Counted from the stretch's first letter, positions 1 through 8,528 are shown. The stretch: DNA of 64,000 nucleotides from Microbacterium sp. CBA3102 (GCF_007954505.1 NZ_CP042412.1:868001-932000), one strand, 5' to 3'. Numbers and translations: made by a program. Notes: generated by a model from the sequence alone, not told the origin.

Positions 1-2
1 TC

Positions 3-854
3 CTCGTGATAGCCGGATGCCTCGCCTTCACGATCGCGTGGGGCTACAGCGCACAGCCGGACGCCTCGGTCGGACCCGTCCTCCGCACGCTCCTGGTGCT
101 CGGCCTCTGCATCCTGGTGACCGGCATGGGCGGTGGTGCCTTGATCTCCTGGGCCTCCCGCCTCGCGGTGCGCAACGCATCGGCGATCGGTCACATGGCC
201 TCGATCGCGCTGCCGGTGATCCTCATGCTCGTCGTGTTCTCCTTCTTCTCCGTCGAGGTGTGGCAGATGGCCTCCGCGATGTCCTGGGGATCGATCGCGC
301 TGCTCACCCTCGTCGTCGCGGTGCTCGCGGGTATCGTCGTGCTGCGGGTCGCCGCCTCCGAGATCGAGGACGACGCGCAGGCGCCGTCGGATGAGCAGCG
401 CACCGCCCTGCTCGTCGGCACACCCGCCGAAGGACGCCGCGTCGCGCCCGGCGCACCGCGAAGGCTGCGCGCACCGCAACGCATCAACATCCTGCTCGCC
501 CTGACCGTCGCTCAGTTGGTGCAGGCGCTGTTCTTCGCCGGGCTGCTCGCGGCGCTGCTGATCATCATCGGCGCGATCACCGTCCCCGCGGGGCTCGTCG
601 GCCTCTGGCTCGGGCCCGGAAGCGCCACACAGCCGATGACGGTGCAGCCTCTCGAGTTCTTCGGGGCGACGCTGCCGCTCACCGTCAACCTCCTCAAGGT
701 GGCGACGATCCTCGCGGTGATCGCGGCCCTCCCGTTCGTCTTCTCCGCCGTCAGCGAGACCCGCTACCGCGAGCGGTTCTTCGACCCGATCATGGTCGAC
801 ATGCGCCGCGCGATCCTCGTGCGCGATGCGATCGACACGACACCGTCGCGCTGA
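3..854 (+). CDS. Integral membrane protein, 5' end outside the window
   Basis: The reading frame is open to the left edge, so the true start is probably upstream; an in-frame GTG at position 6 is the first visible start and would give 282 residues. The protein has four or five long hydrophobic segments (roughly residues 1-20, 30-55, 65-85, 95-110, 160-195 and 225-250) separated by an Arg/Ala-rich cytoplasmic loop near residues 115-155. No catalytic motif is visible and I do not recognise the family. It is followed 124 bp later by an acetyltransferase gene on the same strand, with no sign that the two form an operon. Confidence 0.75.
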   Translation, partial: LVIAGCLAFTIAWGYSAQPDASVGPVLRTLLVLGLCILVTGMGGGALISWASRLAVRNASAIGHMASIALPVILMLVVFSFFSVEVWQMASAMSWGSIALLTLVVAVLAGIVVLRVAASEIEDDAQAPSDEQRTALLVGTPAEGRRVAPGAPRRLRAPQRINILLALTVAQLVQALFFAGLLAALLIIIGAITVPAGLVGLWLGPGSATQPMTVQPLEFFGATLPLTVNLLKVATILAVIAALPFVFSAVSETRYRERFFDPIMVDMRRAILVRDAIDTTPSR

Positions 855-978
855 CGGGCGTAACTGTTCGGTTGCGACGCATCCGTCGTCCTCGCATCCT
901 GCTAGCGTCGGCGATGCGCCCCGAAGCGCCGACGCAGCATGCGCACCCGAAGCGCAGAAGAAGAGAGACCGCCCGCCG

Positions 979-1506
979 ATGACAGCCGTGCGAATCAGGG
1001 ATGCCGAGACCGCCGATCTCGAGACGATCACCGCGATCCACAACCACGCCGTGGCGCACACCACCGCGATCTGGAACGAAGAGGCGGTGGACCTCGACGA
1101 CCGCGCCGCCTGGCTCGCCGACCGCACGGCCCACGGCTATCCGGTCCTGGTCGCCGTCGACGATTCCGGCGTGCTGGGCTATGCGTCCTACGCGCAGTGG
1201 CGACCGCACAGCGGCTATCGGCTCACCGTCGAGCACTCGGTCTACGTTCTCGGTGGTCAGCACGGCCGCGGCATCGGCACCACCCTGATGGCCGCGCTCA
1301 TCGAACGCGCCACCGCTGCGGGGATGCACGTGATGATCGCAGGCATCGAGAGCGGGAACACCGCATCCATCGCCCTGCACGAACGGCTGGGCTTCGTCGA
1401 GGTAGGGCGGATGCCGCAGGTCGGCGCCAAGTTCGGGCGCTGGCTCGATCTGAGCATGCTCCAACTCGTCCTCGACGACCGCCCCGATCCCGACGCAGGA
1501 TCCTGA
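979..1506 (+). CDS. GNAT N-acetyltransferase, phosphinothricin acetyltransferase-like
   Basis: This 175-residue protein should transfer an acetyl group from acetyl-CoA to a small amine. The N-terminus (VRIRDAETADLETITAIHNHAV) is typical of the Pat/Bar-type branch, where an early INHAV-like motif is followed by an acetyl-CoA loop, here GGQHGRGIGTTLM near residues 90-105, and by the late SGNTASIALHERLGF segment. The ATG at 979 is chosen over longer in-frame starts because a purine-rich GAAGAAGAGAG lies just upstream and the protein then begins at the usual family position. Substrate is not predictable; methionine sulfoximine or phosphinothricin-type compounds are known for relatives. pnuC begins 3 bp after its stop, so the two are probably co-transcribed. 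Confidence 0.85.
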   Translation: MTAVRIRDAETADLETITAIHNHAVAHTTAIWNEEAVDLDDRAAWLADRTAHGYPVLVAVDDSGVLGYASYAQWRPHSGYRLTVEHSVYVLGGQHGRGIGTTLMAALIERATAAGMHVMIAGIESGNTASIALHERLGFVEVGRMPQVGAKFGRWLDLSMLQLVLDDRPDPDAGS

Positions 1507-1508
1507 CT

Positions 1509-2225
1509 ATGAACCTGCTGCAGTGGTTCGTCGAGGCGTTCACCTCCCAGTGGGTGTTGCCGGGCGGGCAGACGCTCCTCGTGCGTGAGGTCGTGGGCAA
1601 CGCCTTCGGCCTCGCGAGCGCCCTCGGCGGCATGCGCCGCAAGGTGTGGGCCTGGCCGGTCGGCATCATCGGCAACCTGCTCCTGCTCACGGTCTTCCTG
1701 GGCTCCGCCCTGAGCCCCGACCCTTCGTTGCCGCACCTGCTGGGTCAGGCCGGACGGCAGATCATGTTCATCGCCGTGGCCGTCTACGGCTGGATCCGCT
1801 GGCGGAATCTCGACGGCGGCCGGGTGGTGCCGCGCTGGGCGCCGACGAGCGCGCGCATCGGCATGGTCCTGGTGATGATCATCGGCACCGTCGCCCTGAC
1901 CCCGCTGTTCCGGCTGCTCGGATCGTGGGAGCCGGTCTGGGCCGATGCCTGGACCTTCGTCGGTTCCCTGCTCGCCACCTACGGCATGGCGAAGGGGTGG
2001 ACCGAGTTCTGGCTGATCTGGATCGCCGTCGACGTGGTCGGGGTGCCGCTGCTGTTCAGCTCCGGCTACTACGCGACCGGCTTCATGTACGTCTTCTACG
2101 GAGTCTTCACCGCCATCGGGTTCGTGATCTGGTGGCGAGCGCAGCGCCGCGCCGCCCACCCGATCGAGATCCTGCCGCCCGACCCGAGCCCGCGGCGGCC
2201 GGAGGAAGAGGAAGAGCTCGCCTGA
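1509..2225 (+). CDS. pnuC: Nicotinamide mononucleotide/riboside transporter PnuC
   Basis: A 238-residue polytopic inner-membrane protein with about seven hydrophobic segments. The early stretch around EVVGNAFGLASALGGMRRKVWAWPVGI and the late WTEFWLIWIAVDVVGVPLL match the PnuC family, facilitators that take up nicotinamide riboside (or relatives) for NAD salvage, driven by phosphorylation inside the cell. The C-terminal tail is Pro/Glu-rich and cytoplasmic. The ATG lies 3 bp after the acetyltransferase stop, so translation is probably coupled. No NAD-responsive riboswitch or NiaR-type operator was seen upstream, though the gene may rely on the promoter before 979. The gene ends 20 bp from the convergent ABC ATPase gene. 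Confidence 0.9.
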   Translation: MNLLQWFVEAFTSQWVLPGGQTLLVREVVGNAFGLASALGGMRRKVWAWPVGIIGNLLLLTVFLGSALSPDPSLPHLLGQAGRQIMFIAVAVYGWIRWRNLDGGRVVPRWAPTSARIGMVLVMIIGTVALTPLFRLLGSWEPVWADAWTFVGSLLATYGMAKGWTEFWLIWIAVDVVGVPLLFSSGYYATGFMYVFYGVFTAIGFVIWWRAQRRAAHPIEILPPDPSPRRPEEEEELA

Positions 2226-2245
2226 CGCGGAGGATCGGACCGCGG

Positions 2246-2983
2246 TCAGTGCCGCACGCGAGCGAGGAACTCCGCAGTCGCGGCCTCCTGCGGGGCGTCG
2301 AACACCTGCGACGGCGGCCCCTGCTCGACGACGACGCCGTGCTCGAGGAACACGATGCGGTCGGCGACCTCGCGGGCGAACGACATCTCGTGCGTCGCCA
2401 TCACGATCGTCGCCCCCTGACGCTTCAGCTCCCGCACCAGGTCGAGCACCTCACCCACCAGCTGCGGGTCGAGCGCACTCGTGATCTCGTCGAGCAACAG
2501 CACCTCGGGCTGCGTGAGCACCGCGCGCACGATCGCCACCCGCTGCTGCTGGCCACCGGAGAGCCGGTCGGGGTATTCGTCGGCCTTGGCACCGAGTCCG
2601 AGCGTCTCCAGGAGCGCGCGCGCCTTGGCGCGGGCTTCCGCCTTGCGCATGCCGTGCACCCGGACGGCGGCGAGCGTGACGTTGTCGAGCACGGTCAAGT
2701 GCGGGAAGAGGTTGAAGTGCTGGAAGACGACACCGATCCGCGCCCGCACCCCGTCGGCGTCCACGCGCGGGTCGGTGATGTCCTCACCGACGAGGAAGAT
2801 CTGCCCGTCGTCGATGTTCTCGATGAGGTTCATCGTCTTGAGCAGGGTGGACTTGCCGGAGCCGGATGCGCCGATCAGCACGACCACCTCGTGGGTGCCC
2901 ACCGACAGGTCGATGCCGCGCAGCACGTCATGATCGCCGAAGCGCTTGCGCACGCCCCTGGCCTCGATCACCGGGACACTCAT
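2246..2983 (-). CDS. Polar amino acid ABC transporter ATP-binding protein
   Basis: This 245-residue ATPase energises the adjacent permease. It has Walker A (GASGSGKST, residues 38-46), the Q-loop in VFQHFNLFPH, the signature LSGGQQQRV near 135, Walker B (VLLLDEITSALDP) and the switch His in ATHEMSFA. The NLFPHLTVLDNV segment and short length are typical of the GlnQ/HisP family of amino acid importers. The start at 2983 overlaps the permease stop in an ATGA arrangement, so it is the last gene of a binding protein-permease-ATPase operon. Substrate cannot be told from sequence alone. Confidence 0.93.
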   Translation of the reverse strand: MSVPVIEARGVRKRFGDHDVLRGIDLSVGTHEVVVLIGASGSGKSTLLKTMNLIENIDDGQIFLVGEDITDPRVDADGVRARIGVVFQHFNLFPHLTVLDNVTLAAVRVHGMRKAEARAKARALLETLGLGAKADEYPDRLSGGQQQRVAIVRAVLTQPEVLLLDEITSALDPQLVGEVLDLVRELKRQGATIVMATHEMSFAREVADRIVFLEHGVVVEQGPPSQVFDAPQEAATAEFLARVRH

Positions 2984-3846
2984 ACGACTCCTCCGGCCTG
3001 CTCGCGCTTGTTCATCCGAGCGGTCACGATGTCGGTCAGGCGGATCATGGGCCAACTGAGGATGATGAACATGAGCCCTGCGACGAGGTAGGGCGTGTAG
3101 TTGTAGGTCTCGGCGACCATCAGCTGGGCGGCGCGGACGGCGTCGACGGCACCGAGGACCGAGATCAGACCCACGTCCTTCTGCATCGACACGAAGTCGT
3201 TCATCAGCGCCGGGACCACCTTGCGGACGCCCTGCGGGATCACGACGATGCGGAGGGTCTGCCCGTGCGTCAGCCCGAGCGATCGCGCGGCGATGCGCTG
3301 CGAGGGGTGCACCGCCTCCATCCCTGCGCGGAGCACCTCCGCGACATACGCCGAGTAGGTGAGGACCAGGGCGATCGTGCCCCAGAACATCGCGGGCATG
3401 CGCGGGAAGATCATCAGTGCCGGGATGCCGAAGCCGACCAGGTACAGCACGATCAGCAGCGGGATGCCGCGGAAGAAGTCGGTGTACGCGGCGGCGAGCG
3501 CGCGCAGCGGGAAGAACACCGGTCCGCGCAACGAGCGCATCGTCGCCAGGAGGGTGCCGAAGATCGCGACGCAGACCACCGCGATCGCGAGCACCAGGAG
3601 GTTGACGAGCAGGCCCTGGAAGATCGGCCCGATGCTCTCCAGTGCGACCTGCGGGTCGAAGAACGTCTGACTGACGACCGCCCAGCCGGGGGTGTTGACC
3701 ACGACGAGGAGCAGCACCGTCACGAGGACGATGCTGCTGAGGAGCGCGATCAGGACGGAACGCGTGGTCGCCCGTCGCCGCAGAACGCGGCGTGACAGCT
3801 CGAGTTCGCTCGGCTGCCACTCCGCGTCGACGGAGGTCGAGGTCAT
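2980..3846 (-). CDS. Amino acid ABC transporter permease (HisM/GlnP family)
   Basis: A 288-residue inner-membrane permease with an Arg-rich cytoplasmic N-terminus, about five or six transmembrane segments, and the coupling-helix EAA motif around YVAEVLRAGMEAVHPSQRIAA, followed by ARSLGLTHGQTLRIVVIPQ. These are hallmarks of the His/Glu/Gln/Arg permease subfamily. Only one permease gene is present, so it probably works as a homodimer. The ATG at 3846 overlaps the upstream binding-protein stop (ATGA), and its own stop overlaps the ATPase start in the same way. A longer in-frame reading to 3882 would run into the binding-protein gene and is not used. Confidence 0.92.
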   Translation of the reverse strand: MTSTSVDAEWQPSELELSRRVLRRRATTRSVLIALLSSIVLVTVLLLVVVNTPGWAVVSQTFFDPQVALESIGPIFQGLLVNLLVLAIAVVCVAIFGTLLATMRSLRGPVFFPLRALAAAYTDFFRGIPLLIVLYLVGFGIPALMIFPRMPAMFWGTIALVLTYSAYVAEVLRAGMEAVHPSQRIAARSLGLTHGQTLRIVVIPQGVRKVVPALMNDFVSMQKDVGLISVLGAVDAVRAAQLMVAETYNYTPYLVAGLMFIILSWPMIRLTDIVTARMNKREQAGGVV

Positions 3847-4694
3847 TTCAGGACGGGGACGTCGACGGCGTCGCTGAGCCACTTCTGCTGCAGCTCGTCG
3901 AGCGTGCCGTTCGCGCGCAGGGCGTCGACCGCTTCGGTGACATCCGCCGTGAGGGCGGATCCCTTGGGCAACACGATGCCGAAGTCGTCGCCGCCGTTCG
4001 CGTCGGCGAACTGGCCGGTGACGACACCGTCGTCGAGCTGAGCGCCCACGACGTAGAAGGCGCCGGGGAGGTCGGTGATCATCGCGTCGATCTGGCCGCC
4101 CTTCAGCGCGAGCACGACGTCGTCGACCGAGTTGAAGACGCTGAGGTTCGCCTCGCCGAGCTGCTCCTTGGCCACCGTGTAGCTGGTGGTGCCGCTCGCG
4201 ACGCCGACCGTCGTGGCCTTGAGCTCGTCGATGGTCGTCGCGGAGGCCGCGGGCGAACCGCCGACCGCGACGACCGCCTGCGTGGTCGTGTAGTACGGCG
4301 AGGAGAAGTCCACGGCCTTCTTGCGGTCGTCTGTGATGGAGAACTGCTGGAGGTTGATGTCCCAGTCCTTCGGACCCGGAGCGATGGCACCGTCGAAGGT
4401 CGTGCGGACCCAGACGATGTCGTCGGCCGCGAAGCCGAGCTGCTCGGCCACGGCGTTGGCCACCGCGCCCTCGAAGCCCTCACCGTTGGAGGGGTCGTCG
4501 TCGACGAACCACGGCTCGTAGTTCGGCTCCCCGGTGGCGATCGTGAGCTTGCCCGCCGTCACGGTCTGCAGACCGGAGTCGTCACCGTCGTCGCCGGTGT
4601 CGGCGGACGGAGAGGCACAGGCGGCGAGAGTGACGGCGAGGACGGTGGCAGCAGCGGCGGCTGCGGCACGGCGGAGGGAGGGAGCGAAGGGCAC
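3843..4694 (-). CDS. Amino acid ABC transporter substrate-binding lipoprotein
   Basis: A 283-residue family 3 solute-binding protein. The N-terminus is a lipoprotein signal peptide with lipobox LAAC, the lipidated Cys being residue 26, so the protein should be anchored outside the membrane. The mature part has the family signature region (SITDDRKKAVDFSSPYYTT), which binds the amino acid between two lobes. The GTG at 4694 is chosen because a GGAG lies 5 bases upstream and because it gives a normal-length signal peptide; a longer frame to 4940 runs over the cupin gene. It is the first gene of the SBP-permease-ATPase operon. Confidence 0.9.
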   Translation of the reverse strand: MPFAPSLRRAAAAAAATVLAVTLAACASPSADTGDDGDDSGLQTVTAGKLTIATGEPNYEPWFVDDDPSNGEGFEGAVANAVAEQLGFAADDIVWVRTTFDGAIAPGPKDWDINLQQFSITDDRKKAVDFSSPYYTTTQAVVAVGGSPAASATTIDELKATTVGVASGTTSYTVAKEQLGEANLSVFNSVDDVVLALKGGQIDAMITDLPGAFYVVGAQLDDGVVTGQFADANGGDDFGIVLPKGSALTADVTEAVDALRANGTLDELQQKWLSDAVDVPVLK

Positions 4695-4752
4695 GATGAC
4701 TCCAGTGCGAGGAAGGGTGAGGAGGAAGCTGCGAGGCAGGACGGGTCTGCCC

Positions 4753-5181
4753 TTACAGAGTAGGCGATGCGGCGAGTCGCCAATCCGCGAAATCGAAACC
4801 TGGGGACACGAAACACGAGACGAGGACTTCCTCGGCATCCAGGGGACGCGCTGCCTGCCAGACGCCGGCGGGCACCAGTACCTGGGCCGCATCGTCGGGA
4901 CCGAGCACGATCGCGGTGGCTTCGCCCGGCTCTGCCGCATCTCCGCCGAGACGGAGCTCGAGTCGGCCGGGACCGTGCCACAGCCACAGCTCGTCGCTGG
5001 TCACGACGTGCCATTCGCTGCGCTCGGAGGGCCGCAGCAGGTAGTGGATGCACGTCGCCGCGGGTCGCGGGCCGTTCGGGGTCTCGACCGGAAGCGGACT
5101 CGTCCACGTGCGGCGGAACCATCCGCCCTCGGGATGCGGCGCGAGGTCGAGGCGCTCGGCGGTCGTGGGGCGCTGTGTCAC
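4753..5181 (-). CDS. Cupin domain protein, DUF985 family
   Basis: A 142-residue protein with the DUF985 pattern: LDLAPHPEGGWFRRTW at the start, a central HYLL..SEWHVVTSDELWLWH region, then a jelly-roll second half. The fold is a small sugar-isomerase-like cupin; no activity is firmly known for the family. A GTG at 5181 with GGAG 8 bases upstream is the likely start. It lies 31 bp downstream of the amidohydrolase gene on the same strand and is probably the last gene of that operon. Histidines in the central strand could bind a metal, but this is inference. Confidence 0.85.
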   Translation of the reverse strand: MTQRPTTAERLDLAPHPEGGWFRRTWTSPLPVETPNGPRPAATCIHYLLRPSERSEWHVVTSDELWLWHGPGRLELRLGGDAAEPGEATAIVLGPDDAAQVLVPAGVWQAARPLDAEEVLVSCFVSPGFDFADWRLAASPTL

Positions 5182-5212
5182 GCGACACCTCCGGGTTCGG
5201 ATGCGGGTACGG

Positions 5213-6508
5213 TCACGGGGCGACCGCCGGACGGTCGAAGCTGTCGATCGCGTAGCGGACCTCGCCCGACACCACGGTCGCGGCGGTGCGGCCGGCGCCG
5301 TGGTCGACGAGTTCCGCGACGGCATCCGGTCCGGCCGGCACGTCGAAGAAGGTGAGGTCGGCGAGCGCACCCACGGCGAGGTAGCCGGTGCGGTCCGGGC
5401 CGACGTCGATCCCCATCGCGTGCGCGCCGCCGAGGGTGGCCGCGCCGAGCAGGCGTGCAGGGAGATCACGGTCGGTGTATCCCTGCGACCGGGCGATGCG
5501 GGCGAGTTCGGCCACATCGGCGAGCACGTCGAGCGAGGGGCTCGACGACAGCGAGTCGGTCCCCACCGCGATCGGGCTGCCCTCACGCAGGTACGCGGCG
5601 ATCGGGGGCTCCTCGAGTCCGATGACGGCGTTGGACCTCGGGCACAGGGCCACCGTCGTGCGGCGCTCGCGCAGGATCGCACGGTCCCTGGCGCTCATGT
5701 ACACACCGTGCGCGATGTGGCAGTCGGGTCCGAGCACGCCGAGCTGGTCGACGAACTCGGTCGCGCTGGTGCCGAATCCGGCCTTGCGCAGCTCCTGGAA
5801 GCTGGCGAGCCCGGCCGTGTGCCACGCCTGCGGATGCTCGTGCGCGAACTCCCTCTCGAATGCGGCCTCGCCGAGGTGGATGTGGATGCGCCCGCCGCGC
5901 TCGCGCACGATGTCGGGGATCTCCAGGAGGGGCTCGATGTCCAGTGAGTACGGGGCGTGCGGCGACAGGCCGGTCCCGGGCGGGGTCGGCAGGGCGTCCA
6001 GCGCCTGCTCGACCTGCGCGCGTCCGGTGCGCGCCCAGTCGGCATTGGTCCAGCTCATCACCTCCCAGTAGGTGATCCCGTGCAGCCCCGCGTCGTGCAG
6101 GGCGGTCGCGGCCGAGCGGTCGGTCACCACGTCGGCGAGCGCCGTCGTACCCGCCCGCAACGCCTGTGTCGCGCCGTCCGCAGCATCTGCGGCCCAGTCA
6201 CGCCCGCCTTCGTACACCGGGTCGAACGCCCGCACCCAGTCTTCGAAGCCGTCGTACTGCCCGCTTCCGACCGAGGCCATGCCGGTGTACTGCAGATGGG
6301 TGTGCGCGTTCACGAGGCCGGGGGTCAGGACACCCGGCCAGTGCACCTCGTCGGCGTCGATGCCCCGTTCCGCGAGGGAATGCAGCACCCAGGCGCGCTC
6401 CCCGACGTGCATGATCCGGCCGTCCCGCACGGCGACCGCCCCATCGACGATCGGCGGCGCGGTGATCGGCACCACCAGTCCTGCCGAATAGACCGTGACG
6501 GCACTCAT
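5213..6508 (-). CDS. Amidohydrolase, MtaD/TRZ-ATZ-type deaminase
   Basis: A 431-residue metal-dependent hydrolase of the amidohydrolase superfamily. The metal-binding HxH is in NAHTHLQY (His69 and His71), followed by IHLGEAAFE, then AHGVYM and the GTDSLSSSPSLDV aspartate region. This pattern fits deaminases acting on adenine nucleosides such as S-adenosylhomocysteine or methylthioadenosine, or on aminodeoxyfutalosine. It overlaps by 4 bp (ATGA) the stop of an adenosylhomocysteinase-like gene, so deamination and ribose-thioether cleavage may be linked, as in the S-inosylhomocysteine route of methanogens. The substrate assignment is inference; a guanine or triazine deaminase activity cannot be excluded. 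Confidence 0.82.
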   Translation of the reverse strand: MSAVTVYSAGLVVPITAPPIVDGAVAVRDGRIMHVGERAWVLHSLAERGIDADEVHWPGVLTPGLVNAHTHLQYTGMASVGSGQYDGFEDWVRAFDPVYEGGRDWAADAADGATQALRAGTTALADVVTDRSAATALHDAGLHGITYWEVMSWTNADWARTGRAQVEQALDALPTPPGTGLSPHAPYSLDIEPLLEIPDIVRERGGRIHIHLGEAAFEREFAHEHPQAWHTAGLASFQELRKAGFGTSATEFVDQLGVLGPDCHIAHGVYMSARDRAILRERRTTVALCPRSNAVIGLEEPPIAAYLREGSPIAVGTDSLSSSPSLDVLADVAELARIARSQGYTDRDLPARLLGAATLGGAHAMGIDVGPDRTGYLAVGALADLTFFDVPAGPDAVAELVDHGAGRTAATVVSGEVRYAIDSFDRPAVAP

Positions 6509-7947
6509 GCGGACTCTCCTCGGAACCGTGGCGAGCGCCACTCCTGCTGCGCTTCGACCTGCGCCGGACTGCGCTGGTCGATGCGCTCACCGCGGGCTGC
6601 GAGCGCGGCGGCGCCGATCGTGGTGTCGGCCTCGGCCGGAAGCGGATGCACCCCGGGCGGCAGGTCGTGCGCGAGCAGGTGCCCGACGGCGAAGAGCTGC
6701 ACCGAGAACGACAGGTCCATGATCTCGATGGGGTTGCCCTCACCGGCGGACAGGTTCACGCAGCCTGCCCGGGCGATCACGAGTGCGCCGTCACCGGCGC
6801 GTTCGACGGCACTCGAGGCCTGGCCGTTCTCGCCCGTGTACGGTCGCAGCATGGCAGGGTCGAGGTCGACCTCGTACGGAACTCCCCCGGCGACCGCGAC
6901 GATCGCCGCAGCGCGCAGCACCTCGGCGTCGATGGTGTGCGGAGCACCGGTGGCCGAGACGACGAGCGCGCCCGGGGCGAGGTCGTGCAGGCGGCCGATA
7001 CGGAATCCGTCGTGGGCGGCGCGCAACGCGCGGACGGGGTCGGTCTCGGTGACGAAGACGTCGACCCCGAGCGCGAGCAGGTGCGCCGCGACGCCTTCCC
7101 CGACGGGGCCGTAGCCGACGACGACGGCCGGCTGGTTGCGGAGGTCGATCCCCACGGCGTCCAGCGCATCGGCGATCGCGAACACGCACGATTGACCGGT
7201 GCCGTACCGGTTGTCGAAGGAGGTCTTGGTCAGGGCGTCGTTGACCGCGATGACCGGGATCTCGAGCACTCCCTCACGCTCCATGAGCCGCAGGGGGGTG
7301 AGCCCGCTCGTGGTCTCCTCCGCGGCACCTCGCAGTTCGGCGGCGAGGCCCTCCTCGTGCGCCAGGCGGATCAGGTGCGAGCCGTCGTCGAGCAGCAGGT
7401 CGAAGCCACGGCGCAGGAAGTCCACGGCGGCAGCGCGCTCGGCGGCAGCCGAAAGGCTCGGATCCCCGTCGACCGGGATCCCGCGCCGGCGCAGCACCGC
7501 GGCGACCTCGACGTCGATCTCATCGGGATGGGCGTAGACGGCCACGATGGCTCCGGCATCCCGCAGCAGCAGGGCGAGCTGGGCGGTCTTCGGCTCGAGC
7601 ACCATCGCGATGCCGATCCGGAGTCCTCTCACCGTGCCGGCGTCGCCCAGGCGTGCGGCGAGAGCGGTGGCGACCGACATGTGCCGTCCGGCCGCGTCCA
7701 CGCGGTCCTCGGCGGTCTCCCGCACCGGGAGGGGCCCACCGTCGAGCAGGATCTCGCAGGATCCCCCTGGCGCGAAGGTGACGCCGCCGTCCCCGAGGCG
7801 CGCACCGAGGGCGGGGAGGAGGGCTCGCAGCGCATCGGCCACCGCATCCGTCCCGACGACCGAGAAGTCCCGACCGGACACGAGCAGGTTGGTCTCACGG
7901 GCGAATCGGCGCACCAGACGCTGGGCGGTCGAGATCTCGTCGGTCAC
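6505..7947 (-). CDS. Adenosylhomocysteinase-like NAD-binding protein, divergent active site
   Basis: A 480-residue protein. Residues about 105-420 align by eye with S-adenosylhomocysteine hydrolase: EETTSGLTPL (210-219), NDALTKTSFDNRYGTGQS (residues 236-253) with the catalytic Lys241 and Asp245, and the NAD loop GYGPVGEG (278-285). However, the positions I match to human His55, His301 and His353 are Val116, Gly355 and Asn405, and the STQDD substrate loop is not recognisable. About 100 extra residues precede the homologous part. The start is a GTG with a weak ribosome binding site. The downstream overlapping gene is a deaminase-type amidohydrolase. It could act on a modified nucleoside thioether or be non-catalytic. 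Confidence 0.8.
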   Translation of the reverse strand: MTDEISTAQRLVRRFARETNLLVSGRDFSVVGTDAVADALRALLPALGARLGDGGVTFAPGGSCEILLDGGPLPVRETAEDRVDAAGRHMSVATALAARLGDAGTVRGLRIGIAMVLEPKTAQLALLLRDAGAIVAVYAHPDEIDVEVAAVLRRRGIPVDGDPSLSAAAERAAAVDFLRRGFDLLLDDGSHLIRLAHEEGLAAELRGAAEETTSGLTPLRLMEREGVLEIPVIAVNDALTKTSFDNRYGTGQSCVFAIADALDAVGIDLRNQPAVVVGYGPVGEGVAAHLLALGVDVFVTETDPVRALRAAHDGFRIGRLHDLAPGALVVSATGAPHTIDAEVLRAAAIVAVAGGVPYEVDLDPAMLRPYTGENGQASSAVERAGDGALVIARAGCVNLSAGEGNPIEIMDLSFSVQLFAVGHLLAHDLPPGVHPLPAEADTTIGAAALAARGERIDQRSPAQVEAQQEWRSPRFRGESA

Positions 7948-7989
7948 CAGTCAAGGGTAGAGCCCGCGGAGGAGAGCGGTGGACCGATC

Positions 7990-8018
7990 ATGTACATCCC
8001 CGACCTCCAAATGTACAA
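7990..8018 (+). promoter_or_regulatory. Candidate YefM-type operator with two TGTACA boxes
   Basis: ATGTACAT (7990-7997) and ATGTACAA (8011-8018) lie just before the antitoxin start. TGTACA is the core of the known YefM-YoeB operator in E. coli. Here the two cores are 21 bp apart centre to centre, about two helical turns, so two antitoxin dimers could bind one face and repress the operon. Confidence 0.6.
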
Positions 8019-8025
8019 TTGGGTC

Positions 8026-8274
8026 ATGTCCACGATCAGCGTCGCCGACGCACGCAACAACCTCTCCACGGTCATCGCCCGCTCTCAGGAGGAAGCGGTC
8101 TTCATCGAGCGCCGCGGTCAGCGCACTGCGGTCGTGATCAGCCCCGAGCAGTATGAGCGGATGCTCGACGCACTCGAGGACGCCGAAGATGTCGCCGCAT
8201 TCGACGAGGCGATGGCAGAAGAGGGTCCCGACGTCCCCTGGGAGCAGGTGAAGGCCGACCTGGGCTGGACGTGA
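8026..8274 (+). CDS. Antitoxin, Phd/YefM family
   Basis: An 82-residue protein beginning STISVADARNNLSTVIA, the classic Phd/YefM N-terminus that forms the DNA-binding dimer, followed by the VVISPEQYERM segment and an acidic C-terminal tail (EEGPDVPWEQ) that would wrap the toxin. It should neutralise the RelE-type toxin encoded next and repress its own operon through the TGTACA boxes upstream. The toxin start overlaps the stop by 4 bp (GTGA), giving coupled translation, which is usual for this class. The start ATG is fixed by the conserved N-terminus. Confidence 0.92.
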   Translation: MSTISVADARNNLSTVIARSQEEAVFIERRGQRTAVVISPEQYERMLDALEDAEDVAAFDEAMAEEGPDVPWEQVKADLGWT

Positions 8275-8528
8275 GCTACCGGATCGAGCTGCGCCCCGCC
8301 GCAGTTCGCGCGCTGAGGAGGGTCGACCACCAGGACCGCGACCGGATTCGCGGCGCGATCGCTCTTCTCGGTGAGAACCCCCGACCTCCCGGCGCCAAGG
8401 CCCTGCAGGGACGCGACGGACTCCGCGTCCGTGTCGGGAGCTATCGGATCATCTACACGGTTGACGACGATGTCCTGATCGTCGCAGTCGTCACGCTGGG
8501 CCATCGCCGCGACGTGTACAAGCCCTGA
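8271..8528 (+). CDS. Toxin, RelE/ParE superfamily mRNA interferase
   Basis: An 85-residue basic protein with the RelE fold pattern: SYRIELRPAAVRALRRV at the start, a central GLRVRVGSYRIIYTV strand pair, and the C-terminal VTLGHRRDVYKP, whose Arg and Tyr are in the usual catalytic positions for ribosome-dependent mRNA cleavage. It uses a GTG start overlapping the antitoxin stop. It is a complete, apparently intact type II toxin. ParE-type gyrase poisoning is less likely because the RxYRIIY and C-terminal HRRDVY motifs fit RelE. No terminator is obvious before the next gene. Confidence 0.92.
   Translation: MSYRIELRPAAVRALRRVDHQDRDRIRGAIALLGENPRPPGAKALQGRDGLRVRVGSYRIIYTVDDDVLIVAVVTLGHRRDVYKP

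Noticed and set aside
1509..1560. NAD-type riboswitch or NiaR site before pnuC
   Set aside because: Only 2 bp separate pnuC from the previous gene and no conserved structure or operator is visible.
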